A stretch of DNA of 6,067 nucleotides from Flavobacteriales bacterium. Lineage in GTDB: Bacteria; Bacteroidota; Bacteroidia; Flavobacteriales_D; Parvicellaceae. Positions 1 to 5,733 of this stretch are shown piece by piece; within the stretch, counting starts at the first letter, position 1; every line of letters starts with the position of its first letter. The stretch covers positions 1-6,067 of the forward strand of contig JALWSJ010000197.1 of NCBI GenBank assembly GCA_026993705.1, in the 5' to 3' direction. The notes under the pieces are model-generated. The model ran no database searches, was not told the DNA's origin, and was given only the letters and a program-made list of their open reading frames with translations. The position numbers and the translations under genes were made by a program.

Positions 1-95
1 ATCTAAGGTAGTAAATTTAGTACTTCATTTTTTAACTTCTTTCCTTAGTTACGAAAAACTTGATGAGGAAAACTTTATTCTAAAAATAATTATTT
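1..95. other. AT-rich stretch beyond the creD remnant, no gene seen
   Basis: All three minus-strand frames contain stops here and none continues recognisable CreD sequence. The frame one step over from the remnant stays open for about 23 codons from position 120 but does not resemble the CreD middle region. No RNA gene or promoter could be supported. Confidence 0.5.
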
Positions 96-98
96 TTA
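81..98. repeat. Perfect 18-bp AT palindrome at the end of the creD remnant
   Basis: TAAAAATAATTATTTTTA reads the same on both strands and overlaps the stop codon of the creD remnant (96-98). It could be a weak hairpin or simply low-complexity AT sequence. It lacks the GC-rich stem expected of an intrinsic terminator. Confidence 0.3.
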
Positions 99-515
99 AT
101 GTATCTTCGTCCGCTGAATAGTTACAAGTTTTTTAAAATCACCTCTAATTTTTAGCTTTGATACATATACAACAACTTCGTATATGCCTCGATGTCTTTT
201 CTCTGGTATAATTTCTCCATTTATTGATAAATTATCAGGTAGATAATGAAGATATTCCTTTGTCTTAACAACTTTTAAAACCGAATCTTTTTCATCATAC
301 CTTTTGATATATTTATCATACGGTATAGTAAGAAAAGGTCCTGATAATAATTGTCCTCTTCCCCATTTTGAGCTAACTTCATTTATAGCCGATTGATGTG
401 TCCGCTCTCTTTCTTTTATCAACCCCTTTACCATAGACGTTGGTATAAGTAATACCAATATCAAAAAAGAAATTACCGAAATTTTAAAGAATAAACTATT
501 TTTTAGATTTTTCAT
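96..515 (-). pseudogene. CreD family inner-membrane protein, N-terminal remnant
   Basis: This 139-codon reading frame matches the start of CreD, an inner-membrane protein of unknown biochemical activity that belongs to the CreBC regulon in enterobacteria and is widespread in Bacteroidota. Residues 9-27 form a hydrophobic membrane anchor. The family pattern W-G-x-G-Q-x-x-x-G-P-x-L-x-I-P-Y lies at about 51-66, and the block L-P-x-x-L-x-I-x-G ... P-E-x-R-x-R-G-I-Y-E-V at about 92-113. Family members are usually around 440-450 residues with several C-terminal membrane segments. Here the match fades after residue 127 or so and a stop follows, with no frame restoring the remainder. I infer a 3' truncated pseudogene. 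The ATG at 515 fits the conserved N-terminus. No regulator gene or clear promoter is seen upstream. Confidence 0.75.
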
Positions 516-694
516 GGTTTTGGGCTTTATACAGTTTAAACATTAAAATGGTATTATGGATAAACGCACTTTTATGGATGAAAACAAATTTTACCTGTAG
601 TTATTGTTTTATCAATTTATTTTAACATTTTTTAGATACTTCTAAATTACAAATATTCAACTTCGTAATGAGAATAAGATTACTACATTCAAAA
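516..694. other. AT-rich intergenic spacer, no gene seen
   Basis: This is the part of the 335-bp gene-free interval between the creD remnant and the Spm fusion gene that the structured repeat does not occupy. No open frame of useful length was found. No convincing TTTG / TAnnTTTG promoter was found for creD on the minus strand or for the structured repeat on the + strand. Confidence 0.5.
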
Positions 695-849
695 ACGTTA
701 GGGATAGAACGGCGTGTTTGAGCTCTTTTTTGCTTGCTTGCTGTTTGCAAGCAAAAAAAGCGAGTAGTGATAGCCCGACCATTACGGCGTTAAAAAGTGG
801 TGTAGTGCAACGAAACTACTTTTTAATGGTGTAATGGGAACGCCCAAAT
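695..849 (+). ncRNA. Structured intergenic repeat, copy 1 (candidate Flavo-1-like RNA)
   Basis: Three blocks are shared almost exactly with the copy at 5578-5720: ACGTTAGGGATAG at the start, GATAGCCCGACC in the middle and GGGAACGCCCAAA at the end. Between them lie two hairpins. The first pairs 726-737 with 747-758 (12 bp perfect). The second pairs 779-785 with 831-837, and 790-801 with 815-826 with one G-U pair. A short helix GGCGT (711-715) with GATAGCC (769-775) would enclose hairpin 1. The wobble pairs are G-U only when read on the + strand, which favours + as the RNA strand. From memory this resembles the Flavo-1 RNA motif reported for Bacteroidetes, but I could not verify that. The element ends 1 bp from the stop codon of the Spm fusion gene. 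Confidence 0.6.
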
Positions 850-850
850 A

Positions 851-2419
851 TTATAACTTTTCTACGGCTACAATTTTTCCGTTTTTTACTTCAAAGAGAT
901 AATTTTGCGTATCATCTTTTTCGGCTTCCTTTATTTTTACTAATATTTTTTTATTCTTTTTGTCTCCGATTGCTTTGATTAACTTTACTTCTTCACTTAT
1001 ATGACGCAAGGAGTCTTGGAGTAATACATTCTTAATAAATTCGTCTTTATTGGTGGCTAAGGTGTCGTATTGGCAATTGAACATATAGATGTCGTTTGCT
1101 AATAATTTTTTATTAGCGTTTACCTTATTTTGTATCAGATTATCGGTGTATTGTGCTATGGTTTGTTCGGCAGATAGGGTTTCTTTGGCTGTTCCAAAGA
1201 ACAAATAAGCTACTAAAATTCCTGCTACTATTCCTGCGAAATCTGCCAATAGCCCTGCTTTTATAGCATATCTAGTATTTTTTATATTTACTGCTCCAAA
1301 GTAAACGGCTATGATATAAAAAGTGGTATCAGTTGCTCCTTGAAGTGTAGAGGTTAGTTTACCTACAAAACTATCTACCCCGTAGTAATCGAAAGATTCT
1401 AGCATCAATCCTCTTGCTCCTGAACCACTTAATGGTTTCATCAGGGCGGTAGGTAATCCGTAAACAAATTCTACATCATCTAAGAAAAGTGCAAAAATAT
1501 AGGCGATGGCATCGGTTAATAAATTCATTGCTCCTGAGGCTCTGAATACTCCTATCGATACCAAAATTGCTACTAAAAAAGGGATTATTTTTACTGCAAT
1601 ATCAAAGCCTCCTTTTGCACCTTCTACAAAAGCTTCGTAAACATTTATTTTTTTTCGCATTGCCATTATTATAAAGGATACAATAATGGTGAATAAAACT
1701 ACATTGCTGATTAATGAGGATTGGGTTTTGAGTTCTTCGGGCGTTAGACTAGAAAAGTAGAATATCATTCCGACTATAAGAGCTGTTATTACTCCTAAAT
1801 ACGCAAGAACAACTTTATTGAACAGGTTTATTTTTTGGTATATGGCTACGGTTATTAAGCCGACCAAAGAAGCGAAAAAAGTGGCTATTAAGATGGGGAT
1901 GAATACGTCTGACGGATTTTCTGCCCCAAATTGGCTTCTGTAATTCATTACAGTTATCGGTATAAGTGTTAAGCCAGAGGTGTTTAACACTAAAAACATA
2001 ATTTGAGCATTGGATGCAGTATCTTTGTTGGGGTTTAATTCTTGTAATTCATCCATGGCTTTTAGTCCCATTGGGGTCGCTGCATTGTCTAAGCCTAACA
2101 TATTAGCAGAGAAATTCATCAACATAGCTCCTCGTGCTGGGTGATTTTCGGGTACTTCAGGAAATAATTTACTAAAAAAAGGACTGACGAGTTTGCTTAG
2201 TATTTGTATAGCTCCGCCCTTCTCGCCTATGTTCATGATTCCCAACCATAAGCAAAGTACTCCAGTAAGTCCAATTGATATTTCAAAGGATGTGGAAGCT
2301 AAATCGAAAGTGCTGTTTACTATTGCTGAAAAGACTTCGGTATCACCTCCTATTGTTTTAAATATTGCCACAACGAAGGCAATTAAAAAAAAGGCTATCC
2401 AAATGTAATTCAGTACCAT
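851..2419 (-). CDS. Fused SpmA/SpmB nucleoside-recognition (Gate domain) membrane protein
   Basis: This 522-residue protein joins two membrane domains that are separate SpmA and SpmB proteins in Bacillus. The SpmA-like half covers about 1-195 and carries the conserved stretch N-F-S-A-N-M-L-G-L-D-N-A-A-T-P (102-116). The SpmB-like half covers about 255-410 and carries M-K-P-L-S-G-S-G-A-R-G (327-337) and T-L-Q-G-A-T-D-T-T-F-Y (358-368). Several hydrophobic segments are present, for example near 5-20, 172-195, 203-222, 238-254, 278-292 and 390-408. Such fusions are common in Bacteroidota, which do not sporulate. Transport of nucleosides or another small solute is suggested by the family name but unproven. 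Residues from about 410 to 522 form a charged, soluble tail not expected from the two domains. The ATG directly follows the upstream stop codon (TAAATG), implying coupled translation. No gene symbol is given because the function is open. Confidence 0.88.
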   Translation of the reverse strand: MVLNYIWIAFFLIAFVVAIFKTIGGDTEVFSAIVNSTFDLASTSFEISIGLTGVLCLWLGIMNIGEKGGAIQILSKLVSPFFSKLFPEVPENHPARGAMLMNFSANMLGLDNAATPMGLKAMDELQELNPNKDTASNAQIMFLVLNTSGLTLIPITVMNYRSQFGAENPSDVFIPILIATFFASLVGLITVAIYQKINLFNKVVLAYLGVITALIVGMIFYFSSLTPEELKTQSSLISNVVLFTIIVSFIIMAMRKKINVYEAFVEGAKGGFDIAVKIIPFLVAILVSIGVFRASGAMNLLTDAIAYIFALFLDDVEFVYGLPTALMKPLSGSGARGLMLESFDYYGVDSFVGKLTSTLQGATDTTFYIIAVYFGAVNIKNTRYAIKAGLLADFAGIVAGILVAYLFFGTAKETLSAEQTIAQYTDNLIQNKVNANKKLLANDIYMFNCQYDTLATNKDEFIKNVLLQDSLRHISEEVKLIKAIGDKKNKKILVKIKEAEKDDTQNYLFEVKNGKIVAVEKL

Positions 2420-2989
2420 TTAGTTACGCGTCAATTTGCAAAAGCTATTGATAACCGTAAGTCCCTGACGACCACTAACTTCCGGATGGAATTGAACGCC
2501 AAAAATGGGCAAGAACTTATGTTGCATAGCTTCATTATCGCAAGTTGCTGATTTGGCTAATAAATTGAAGTCTTCGGGAACTTTTACCGCTTCGGTATGA
2601 TCTTCTTGCATAACCATTGGCAGCGGTACTTGATTGAATATAACTGACGATGTTACAATTTCAATTTCTCTTTCTTCCCTATCTTCTGGAATAGTATAAA
2701 CTTCTGCTCCAAATATAGCACCAATTACTTGATGACCAAAACAGATACCTAATACAGGATTTTTGTATGATTTTAAAAAGCTAAAATAACTAATAAACGG
2801 GTTGTTCTCAGCAATTAATGTGGGTGAACCACTTATAATTATTCCAGGGTATTCATCTGCTTCTAAACCTGGTAATAGTGTAAATGGGATAGTTTCGTAT
2901 TTATAATTTAATTCATTCAAGCAATCTTGAATGGCTTTCGTTTTATCGCTCCCACAATCTACTAATAGTATAGATTTCTTCATATGCAT
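2420..2989 (-). CDS. Stand-alone class I glutamine amidotransferase
   Basis: This 189-residue protein has the full class I (triad) amidotransferase signature: nucleophile Cys83 in G-I-C-F-G-H-Q, and His168 with Glu170 in G-V-Q-F-H-P-E. The I-I-S-G-S-P block near 50-55 is where the oxyanion-loop residues lie in this family. The domain hydrolyses glutamine and passes ammonia to a partner synthase. It resembles the N-terminal amidotransferase domain of GMP synthase (GuaA), but the ATP-pyrophosphatase domain is absent, so the acceptor is unknown. It may be a split-type partner or an independent glutamine or gamma-glutamyl hydrolase. The gene sits 66 bp after ribH and ends directly against the start of the Spm fusion gene. 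The third residue is also Met (ATG at 2983-2981); starting there would give an N-terminus Met-Lys-Lys, which is equally plausible. No symbol is assigned. Confidence 0.85.
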   Translation of the reverse strand: MHMKKSILLVDCGSDKTKAIQDCLNELNYKYETIPFTLLPGLEADEYPGIIISGSPTLIAENNPFISYFSFLKSYKNPVLGICFGHQVIGAIFGAEVYTIPEDREEREIEIVTSSVIFNQVPLPMVMQEDHTEAVKVPEDFNLLAKSATCDNEAMQHKFLPIFGVQFHPEVSGRQGLTVINSFCKLTRN

Positions 2990-3055
2990 CGCTTAGAGTA
3001 ATTTTTTCTTTTTTTCGTTAATAGAACTCATATAAATTCTATTCAATGAACTACT

Positions 3056-3553
3056 TTATTTTTTTGCTAATTGATTTTTAGCATCAATCATTTTAATACA
3101 AGCTAAGGCACAATCCACGCCTTTATTTCCATGTTTACCACCTGAGCGGTCGATTGCTTGTTGCATGGTATTATCGGTTAATAAACCGAAAATAACCGTC
3201 TTGTTGTATTTTAATCCTACCTCCATAATTCCTTGTGTAGTTCCTTGGCAAACAAAATCAAAATGTTTTGTTTCTCCTTGAATTACACTTCCTAAACAGA
3301 TAACACCATCTACATCGGTAAATTCCAATAAATGTTGAGCTCCCAAGGGCAACTCAAATGCTCCGGGAACGTATTGCACTAAAATATTTTCTTCTTTGAC
3401 CTTGTTTTCTTTTAGTGCTGTTAAAGCCCCTTCCAACAAACCATTAGTTATGTTTTCATTCCATTCGGAAACAACAATCCCGAATTTCATATTCTCTGCA
3501 TTCGGGATTGAATTTATATCGTAATGAGATAAATTTTTAATAGCTGTAGCCAT
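3056..3553 (-). CDS. ribH: 6,7-dimethyl-8-ribityllumazine synthase
   Basis: RibH condenses 5-amino-6-ribitylamino-uracil with 3,4-dihydroxy-2-butanone 4-phosphate to give lumazine, the penultimate step of riboflavin synthesis, and usually assembles as pentamers or 60-subunit shells in the cytosol. The 165-residue length is normal. Visible signatures are Trp31 in the substrate-binding S-E-W-N segment, V-P-G-A-F-E-L-P (62-69), G-S-V-I-Q-G-E-T-K-H-F-D (88-99) with the catalytic His97, and R-S-G-G-K-H-G-N-K-G (136-145) whose Arg136 is the likely phosphate ligand. It follows the TPR gene by 36 bp with no promoter visible between them, so the two are probably cotranscribed. No FMN riboswitch-like sequence is seen upstream, and no other rib gene is in the window; scattered rib genes are normal in this group. 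Confidence 0.97.
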   Translation of the reverse strand: MATAIKNLSHYDINSIPNAENMKFGIVVSEWNENITNGLLEGALTALKENKVKEENILVQYVPGAFELPLGAQHLLEFTDVDGVICLGSVIQGETKHFDFVCQGTTQGIMEVGLKYNKTVIFGLLTDNTMQQAIDRSGGKHGNKGVDCALACIKMIDAKNQLAKK

Positions 3554-3589
3554 TGTCTTTTATATATTAAGTTAATCCTTCAATCTCAA

Positions 3590-4300
3590 TTATTTTCCAA
3601 CTTCTTCAAAAGATTTACTGGCTTTTACAATTGCTAAATATTTTTCTGCATCGTCTTTTTGTTTAGAAAAAGGATAATCGGCAATTAGCTTTTCGTAAAT
3701 ATCAGCTGCTTTTTCATACTTTTTACTAATTTCCAGACACAAACCTGCTTTCATCATATACAACGGTGTTGTAAGTATGTTATCTCTGTTTTTATAAGCC
3801 TTTGTGTAGTAAGTTAAAGCATTAGATACATCTCCCAATTCCATATAAGCATCACCAATCATTCCTAAAGCTTCTGTTCCCAACATATCATCATCAAAAT
3901 CTACATCCTTTAGGGCTTTTATAGCTTCTTTATATTGTCCGTTATTCAAGTAGGCAACACCTAAATCGTATTTTGCAATTTCTCCACCTGCATAGCCGGA
4001 CTTAGCTAACTTTTCAAGACCTTTACCTGTGGCAACGTCTCCATTAATTGCCGTTGCATAATCTTCTTTATCTAATAATTGATGTTCAGCCATATATAAA
4101 GCCTCAACCGACTTTTCATTTTTAGGCTCTACGACCAATTTGTTATAAGCAAAATAACCTCCTAAAAGAACAGCAACACCAACAATTCCAATCAACACAA
4201 ATTTACCCGGTCCTTTTAAAAATTCTTCTCCTTGTTCAAAGATATTACCTTCTGCATCGCTAACTTCTACTTCTTCAAATTCTATTTCTTGTTCTGACAT
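3590..4300 (-). CDS. Membrane-anchored tetratricopeptide repeat protein
   Basis: Taking the ATG at 4300-4298, the protein has 236 residues. An acidic N-terminus of about 30 residues precedes one membrane segment (about 33-55, rich in Gly, Val, Ile and Leu), followed by a soluble domain with three recognisable TPR units at about 105-132, 142-170 and 178-210. They show the usual A-x-Y-x-x-G pattern followed by Y-x-x-A. This layout (cytosolic tail, single anchor, TPR domain) resembles the YfgM/TPR family, which acts in periplasmic protein folding or outer-membrane assembly contacts; that role is only inferred here. An in-frame TTG at 4330 would add 10 residues, but it lies inside the promoter -7 box and upstream of the expected transcript start, so it is rejected. 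The gene leads the block TPR-ribH-amidotransferase-Spm. Confidence 0.85.
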   Translation of the reverse strand: MSEQEIEFEEVEVSDAEGNIFEQGEEFLKGPGKFVLIGIVGVAVLLGGYFAYNKLVVEPKNEKSVEALYMAEHQLLDKEDYATAINGDVATGKGLEKLAKSGYAGGEIAKYDLGVAYLNNGQYKEAIKALKDVDFDDDMLGTEALGMIGDAYMELGDVSNALTYYTKAYKNRDNILTTPLYMMKAGLCLEISKKYEKAADIYEKLIADYPFSKQKDDAEKYLAIVKASKSFEEVGK

Positions 4301-4327
4301 GTTTATTCGTTTGTAATTTTCAGTTCG

Positions 4328-4359
4328 CAAAAATAGTTTTTTTTTACGAAGTTCAACAA
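4328..4359 (-). promoter_or_regulatory. Bacteroidetes-type promoter for the TPR-ribH block
   Basis: On the minus strand TATTTTTG (4335-4328) is an exact match to the -7 element TAnnTTTG, and TTGTTG (4359-4354) supplies the -33 TTG with a spacing of 18 or 21 bases. Transcription would start near 4320-4323, about 20 bases before the TPR ATG at 4300. A run of A on the minus strand fills the spacer. Confidence 0.65.
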
Positions 4360-4454
4360 TTATTTGTTCTTTAATCTGTTTAAGTTTTAAACATTGGAGT
4401 TTGAATTACCCCCGAATTATTCACGGATTTCTAGTTTCAAAACCAAACGACCTG
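4360..4454. other. Spacer between the promoter and the foldback element
   Basis: No gene is seen. The spacer and the adjoining miniature element together carry a 65-codon + strand open frame (4394-4591) that has no recognisable protein features and is best explained as chance. Before the element inserted, this sequence would have followed the methyltransferase stop directly. Confidence 0.45.
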
Positions 4455-4458
4455 TTAT

Positions 4459-4638
4459 TACCTTAAATCCGCAAGTGAACTTCTATTCCAAGACCAAACT
4501 CCGCATCATTATTGGCAATGCTCGTTTTTCGAGACTCACCGTAGCTATAGCTACGCTTGCGTGTCTCAAAACTGTGCTTGACCAATACTAATGCGTATTT
4601 TGACTTTTCATTACAAAATCACTTGCGGATTTAAGGTA
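4459..4638. mobile_element. 180-bp foldback miniature inverted-repeat element (MITE)
   Basis: The ends are perfect 20-bp inverted repeats, TACCTTAAATCCGCAAGTGA at 4459-4478 and its complement at 4619-4638. Both are flanked by TTAT (4455-4458 and 4639-4642), which reads as a 4-bp target duplication. Because of local TA repeats the boundary could be shifted to give 3 bp (ATT) or 5 bp (TATTA). The inner arms also pair imperfectly, around CGCAT near 4502-4506 and ATGCG near 4591-4595. The centre is a 14-bp palindrome GTAGCTATAGCTAC (4541-4554) framed by GAGAC and GTCTC. The symmetry centre of the ends and of the palindrome agree within 1 bp. There is no transposase, so movement would need a full-length relative elsewhere. 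The family is not identified. Confidence 0.75.
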
Positions 4639-5442
4639 TTATTTCTTTTTAGCAACGATAATCGTATCCACGCAAAGCCCGTATTTTTTCATATCTTCTT
4701 CTGAAAAATTGTCTGAATATCTATTCATTTCTACCTCAAAACCAACGGATTCCAAACGTTCTTTTATATCTCCGGCATACATTCTTACGTGATCCCATTG
4801 TCCGTAATATTTAATTCTATCTTCACGAGAAGTGTAACTCTCGTGCGTTTTCTCCAATTTAAAGTCGATTGGTACGGATAGTAATGCGGTTCCTCCGGGT
4901 TTTAGCACGCGAAACATTTCTTTCATTGCGGTAATATCATCTTCTATATGTTCTAACACTCTATTGCAAATTACGTAGTCAAAGTGATTCTCGTTGTAGG
5001 CAATATCTAACAAATCTACATTTTCAACTCCCTCGTAATAATCATACCCGTCCATAAACTTATCTGCAGGTACATAATCAATGTTTTTGTAGGTTTTTAG
5101 TCTTTGCCAAATACCATATTGCGGTGCACTATGAAGCACTTTATAATTACCTGTTAGTATATCTGTCTCTCGTTCTAGGTATAACCAAAACAATCGATGT
5201 CGGCATCTTGCTCCATTGGTTATGGTTATTCCATTTGGGAAAGTTTTAAACTTTTTTTGTGCTATTGGACAATAGACTTCTTCTTCGGTTTTTCCCAATA
5301 AAATTTCCTGATAATACATTCGCTTCCAATTTAGCTTCCTTAGGTTTAACCGTATTTTTTCTGGAACAACTTTTTTTGCTGTATTGACAATGGTTTGTTT
5401 GGCGTTTATTAAATTCGCGTTTTTATCTATTATCTTTTTCAT
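4639..5442 (-). CDS. Class I SAM-dependent methyltransferase
   Basis: This 267-residue protein carries a Methyltransf_11-type Rossmann domain from about 98 to 195. Motif I is degenerate (Y-K-V-L-H-S-A-P-Q-Y-G, 100-110) rather than D-x-G-x-G. The motif II/III region D-Y-V-I-C-N-R-V-L-E-H-I-E-D-D (155-169) and L-K-P-G-G-T-A-L-L-S-V-P (180-191) are typical. Before the domain, C-P-I-x-x-K-K-F (58-65) and G-A-R-C-R-H-R-L-F-W-L-Y-L (77-89) match the place where relatives carry a Cys-rich, zinc-ribbon-like segment; here most of those cysteines are missing. No signal peptide is seen, so it is probably cytosolic. The substrate is unknown; relatives often sit near surface-polysaccharide genes, but no such neighbours are visible. 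The start ATG is at 5442. Its TAA stop lies within the target duplication of the foldback element, so the coding sequence was left intact. Confidence 0.82.
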   Translation of the reverse strand: MKKIIDKNANLINAKQTIVNTAKKVVPEKIRLNLRKLNWKRMYYQEILLGKTEEEVYCPIAQKKFKTFPNGITITNGARCRHRLFWLYLERETDILTGNYKVLHSAPQYGIWQRLKTYKNIDYVPADKFMDGYDYYEGVENVDLLDIAYNENHFDYVICNRVLEHIEDDITAMKEMFRVLKPGGTALLSVPIDFKLEKTHESYTSREDRIKYYGQWDHVRMYAGDIKERLESVGFEVEMNRYSDNFSEEDMKKYGLCVDTIIVAKKK

Positions 5443-5577
5443 ATCTTATTACTCTGTTAGCCAATATTATAACATAATTTAACTAAACATTTAATTTAAG
5501 TGATTTGATTAAACTTTTGACAGTGTTTTACTCGTCTAAAGAAACTAAAACTCACTTTCTATCCGCTAATTTCACCC
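5443..5577. other. AT-rich spacer upstream of the methyltransferase
   Basis: This should hold the methyltransferase promoter, but no clear TTTG / TAnnTTTG pair was found on the minus strand. TAATATTG, about 15-25 bases before the start codon, is only a weak -7 resemblance. No open frame is seen. Confidence 0.4.
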
Positions 5578-5720
5578 ACGTTAGGGATAGGAGCGGCATC
5601 CTTTTGGTTTGTTTGCTTTATGCAAACCAAAAGATATAGTGGATAGCCCGACCCTATTTTACAAAAGATATGTTGAGCGAGAGCGAAATGTATCTTTTGT
5701 AAAATAGGGGAACGCCCAAA
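5578..5720 (+). ncRNA. Structured intergenic repeat, copy 2 (candidate Flavo-1-like RNA)
   Basis: This copy shares ACGTTAGGGATAG, CGGC, GATAGCCCGACC and GGGAACGCCCAAA with copy 1 at 695-849, in the same orientation. Hairpin 1 pairs 5601-5611 with 5623-5633 (11 bp perfect). Hairpin 2 pairs 5652-5670 with 5691-5709 (19 bp perfect) and can extend inward by two G-U and two A-U pairs. GGCATCC (5595-5601) can pair with GGATAGCC (5641-5648), with one bulged A, around hairpin 1. The hairpin sequences differ from copy 1 while pairing is kept, which is the pattern of selected RNA structure. The element ends 13 bp from the stop codon of the gene at 5734. The match to the published Flavo-1 motif is from memory and unverified. 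Confidence 0.6.
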
Positions 5721-5733
5721 ATAGTATCTACGC

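Noticed and set aside
695..849. Structured repeats read as CRISPR-like or as insertion sequence ends
   Set aside because: The two copies are almost 5 kb apart with no spacer pattern, no coding capacity and no flanking target duplication; conserved blocks between variable hairpins fit an RNA-like element better.
2193..2408. + strand open frame of 71 codons
   Set aside because: It lies wholly inside the SpmA-like coding region on the opposite strand, and its product has no recognisable features.
851..2419. Evidence of sporulation from the SpmA/SpmB match
   Set aside because: Fused SpmA/SpmB proteins are common in non-sporulating Bacteroidota, and no other sporulation gene is present.
3020..3043. 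Hairpin AATAGAA / TTCTATT between ribH and the amidotransferase gene
   Set aside because: The stem is only 7 bp and AT-rich, and on the minus strand it is followed by an A-rich rather than a T-rich tract, so it does not look like an intrinsic terminator.
3554..3589. Possible FMN riboswitch upstream of ribH
   Set aside because: The gap is only 36 bp, too short for the aptamer, and has none of its conserved blocks.
4394..4591. + strand open frame of 65 codons
   Set aside because: Most of it lies inside the foldback element and runs through its palindrome; the product shows no protein-like pattern.
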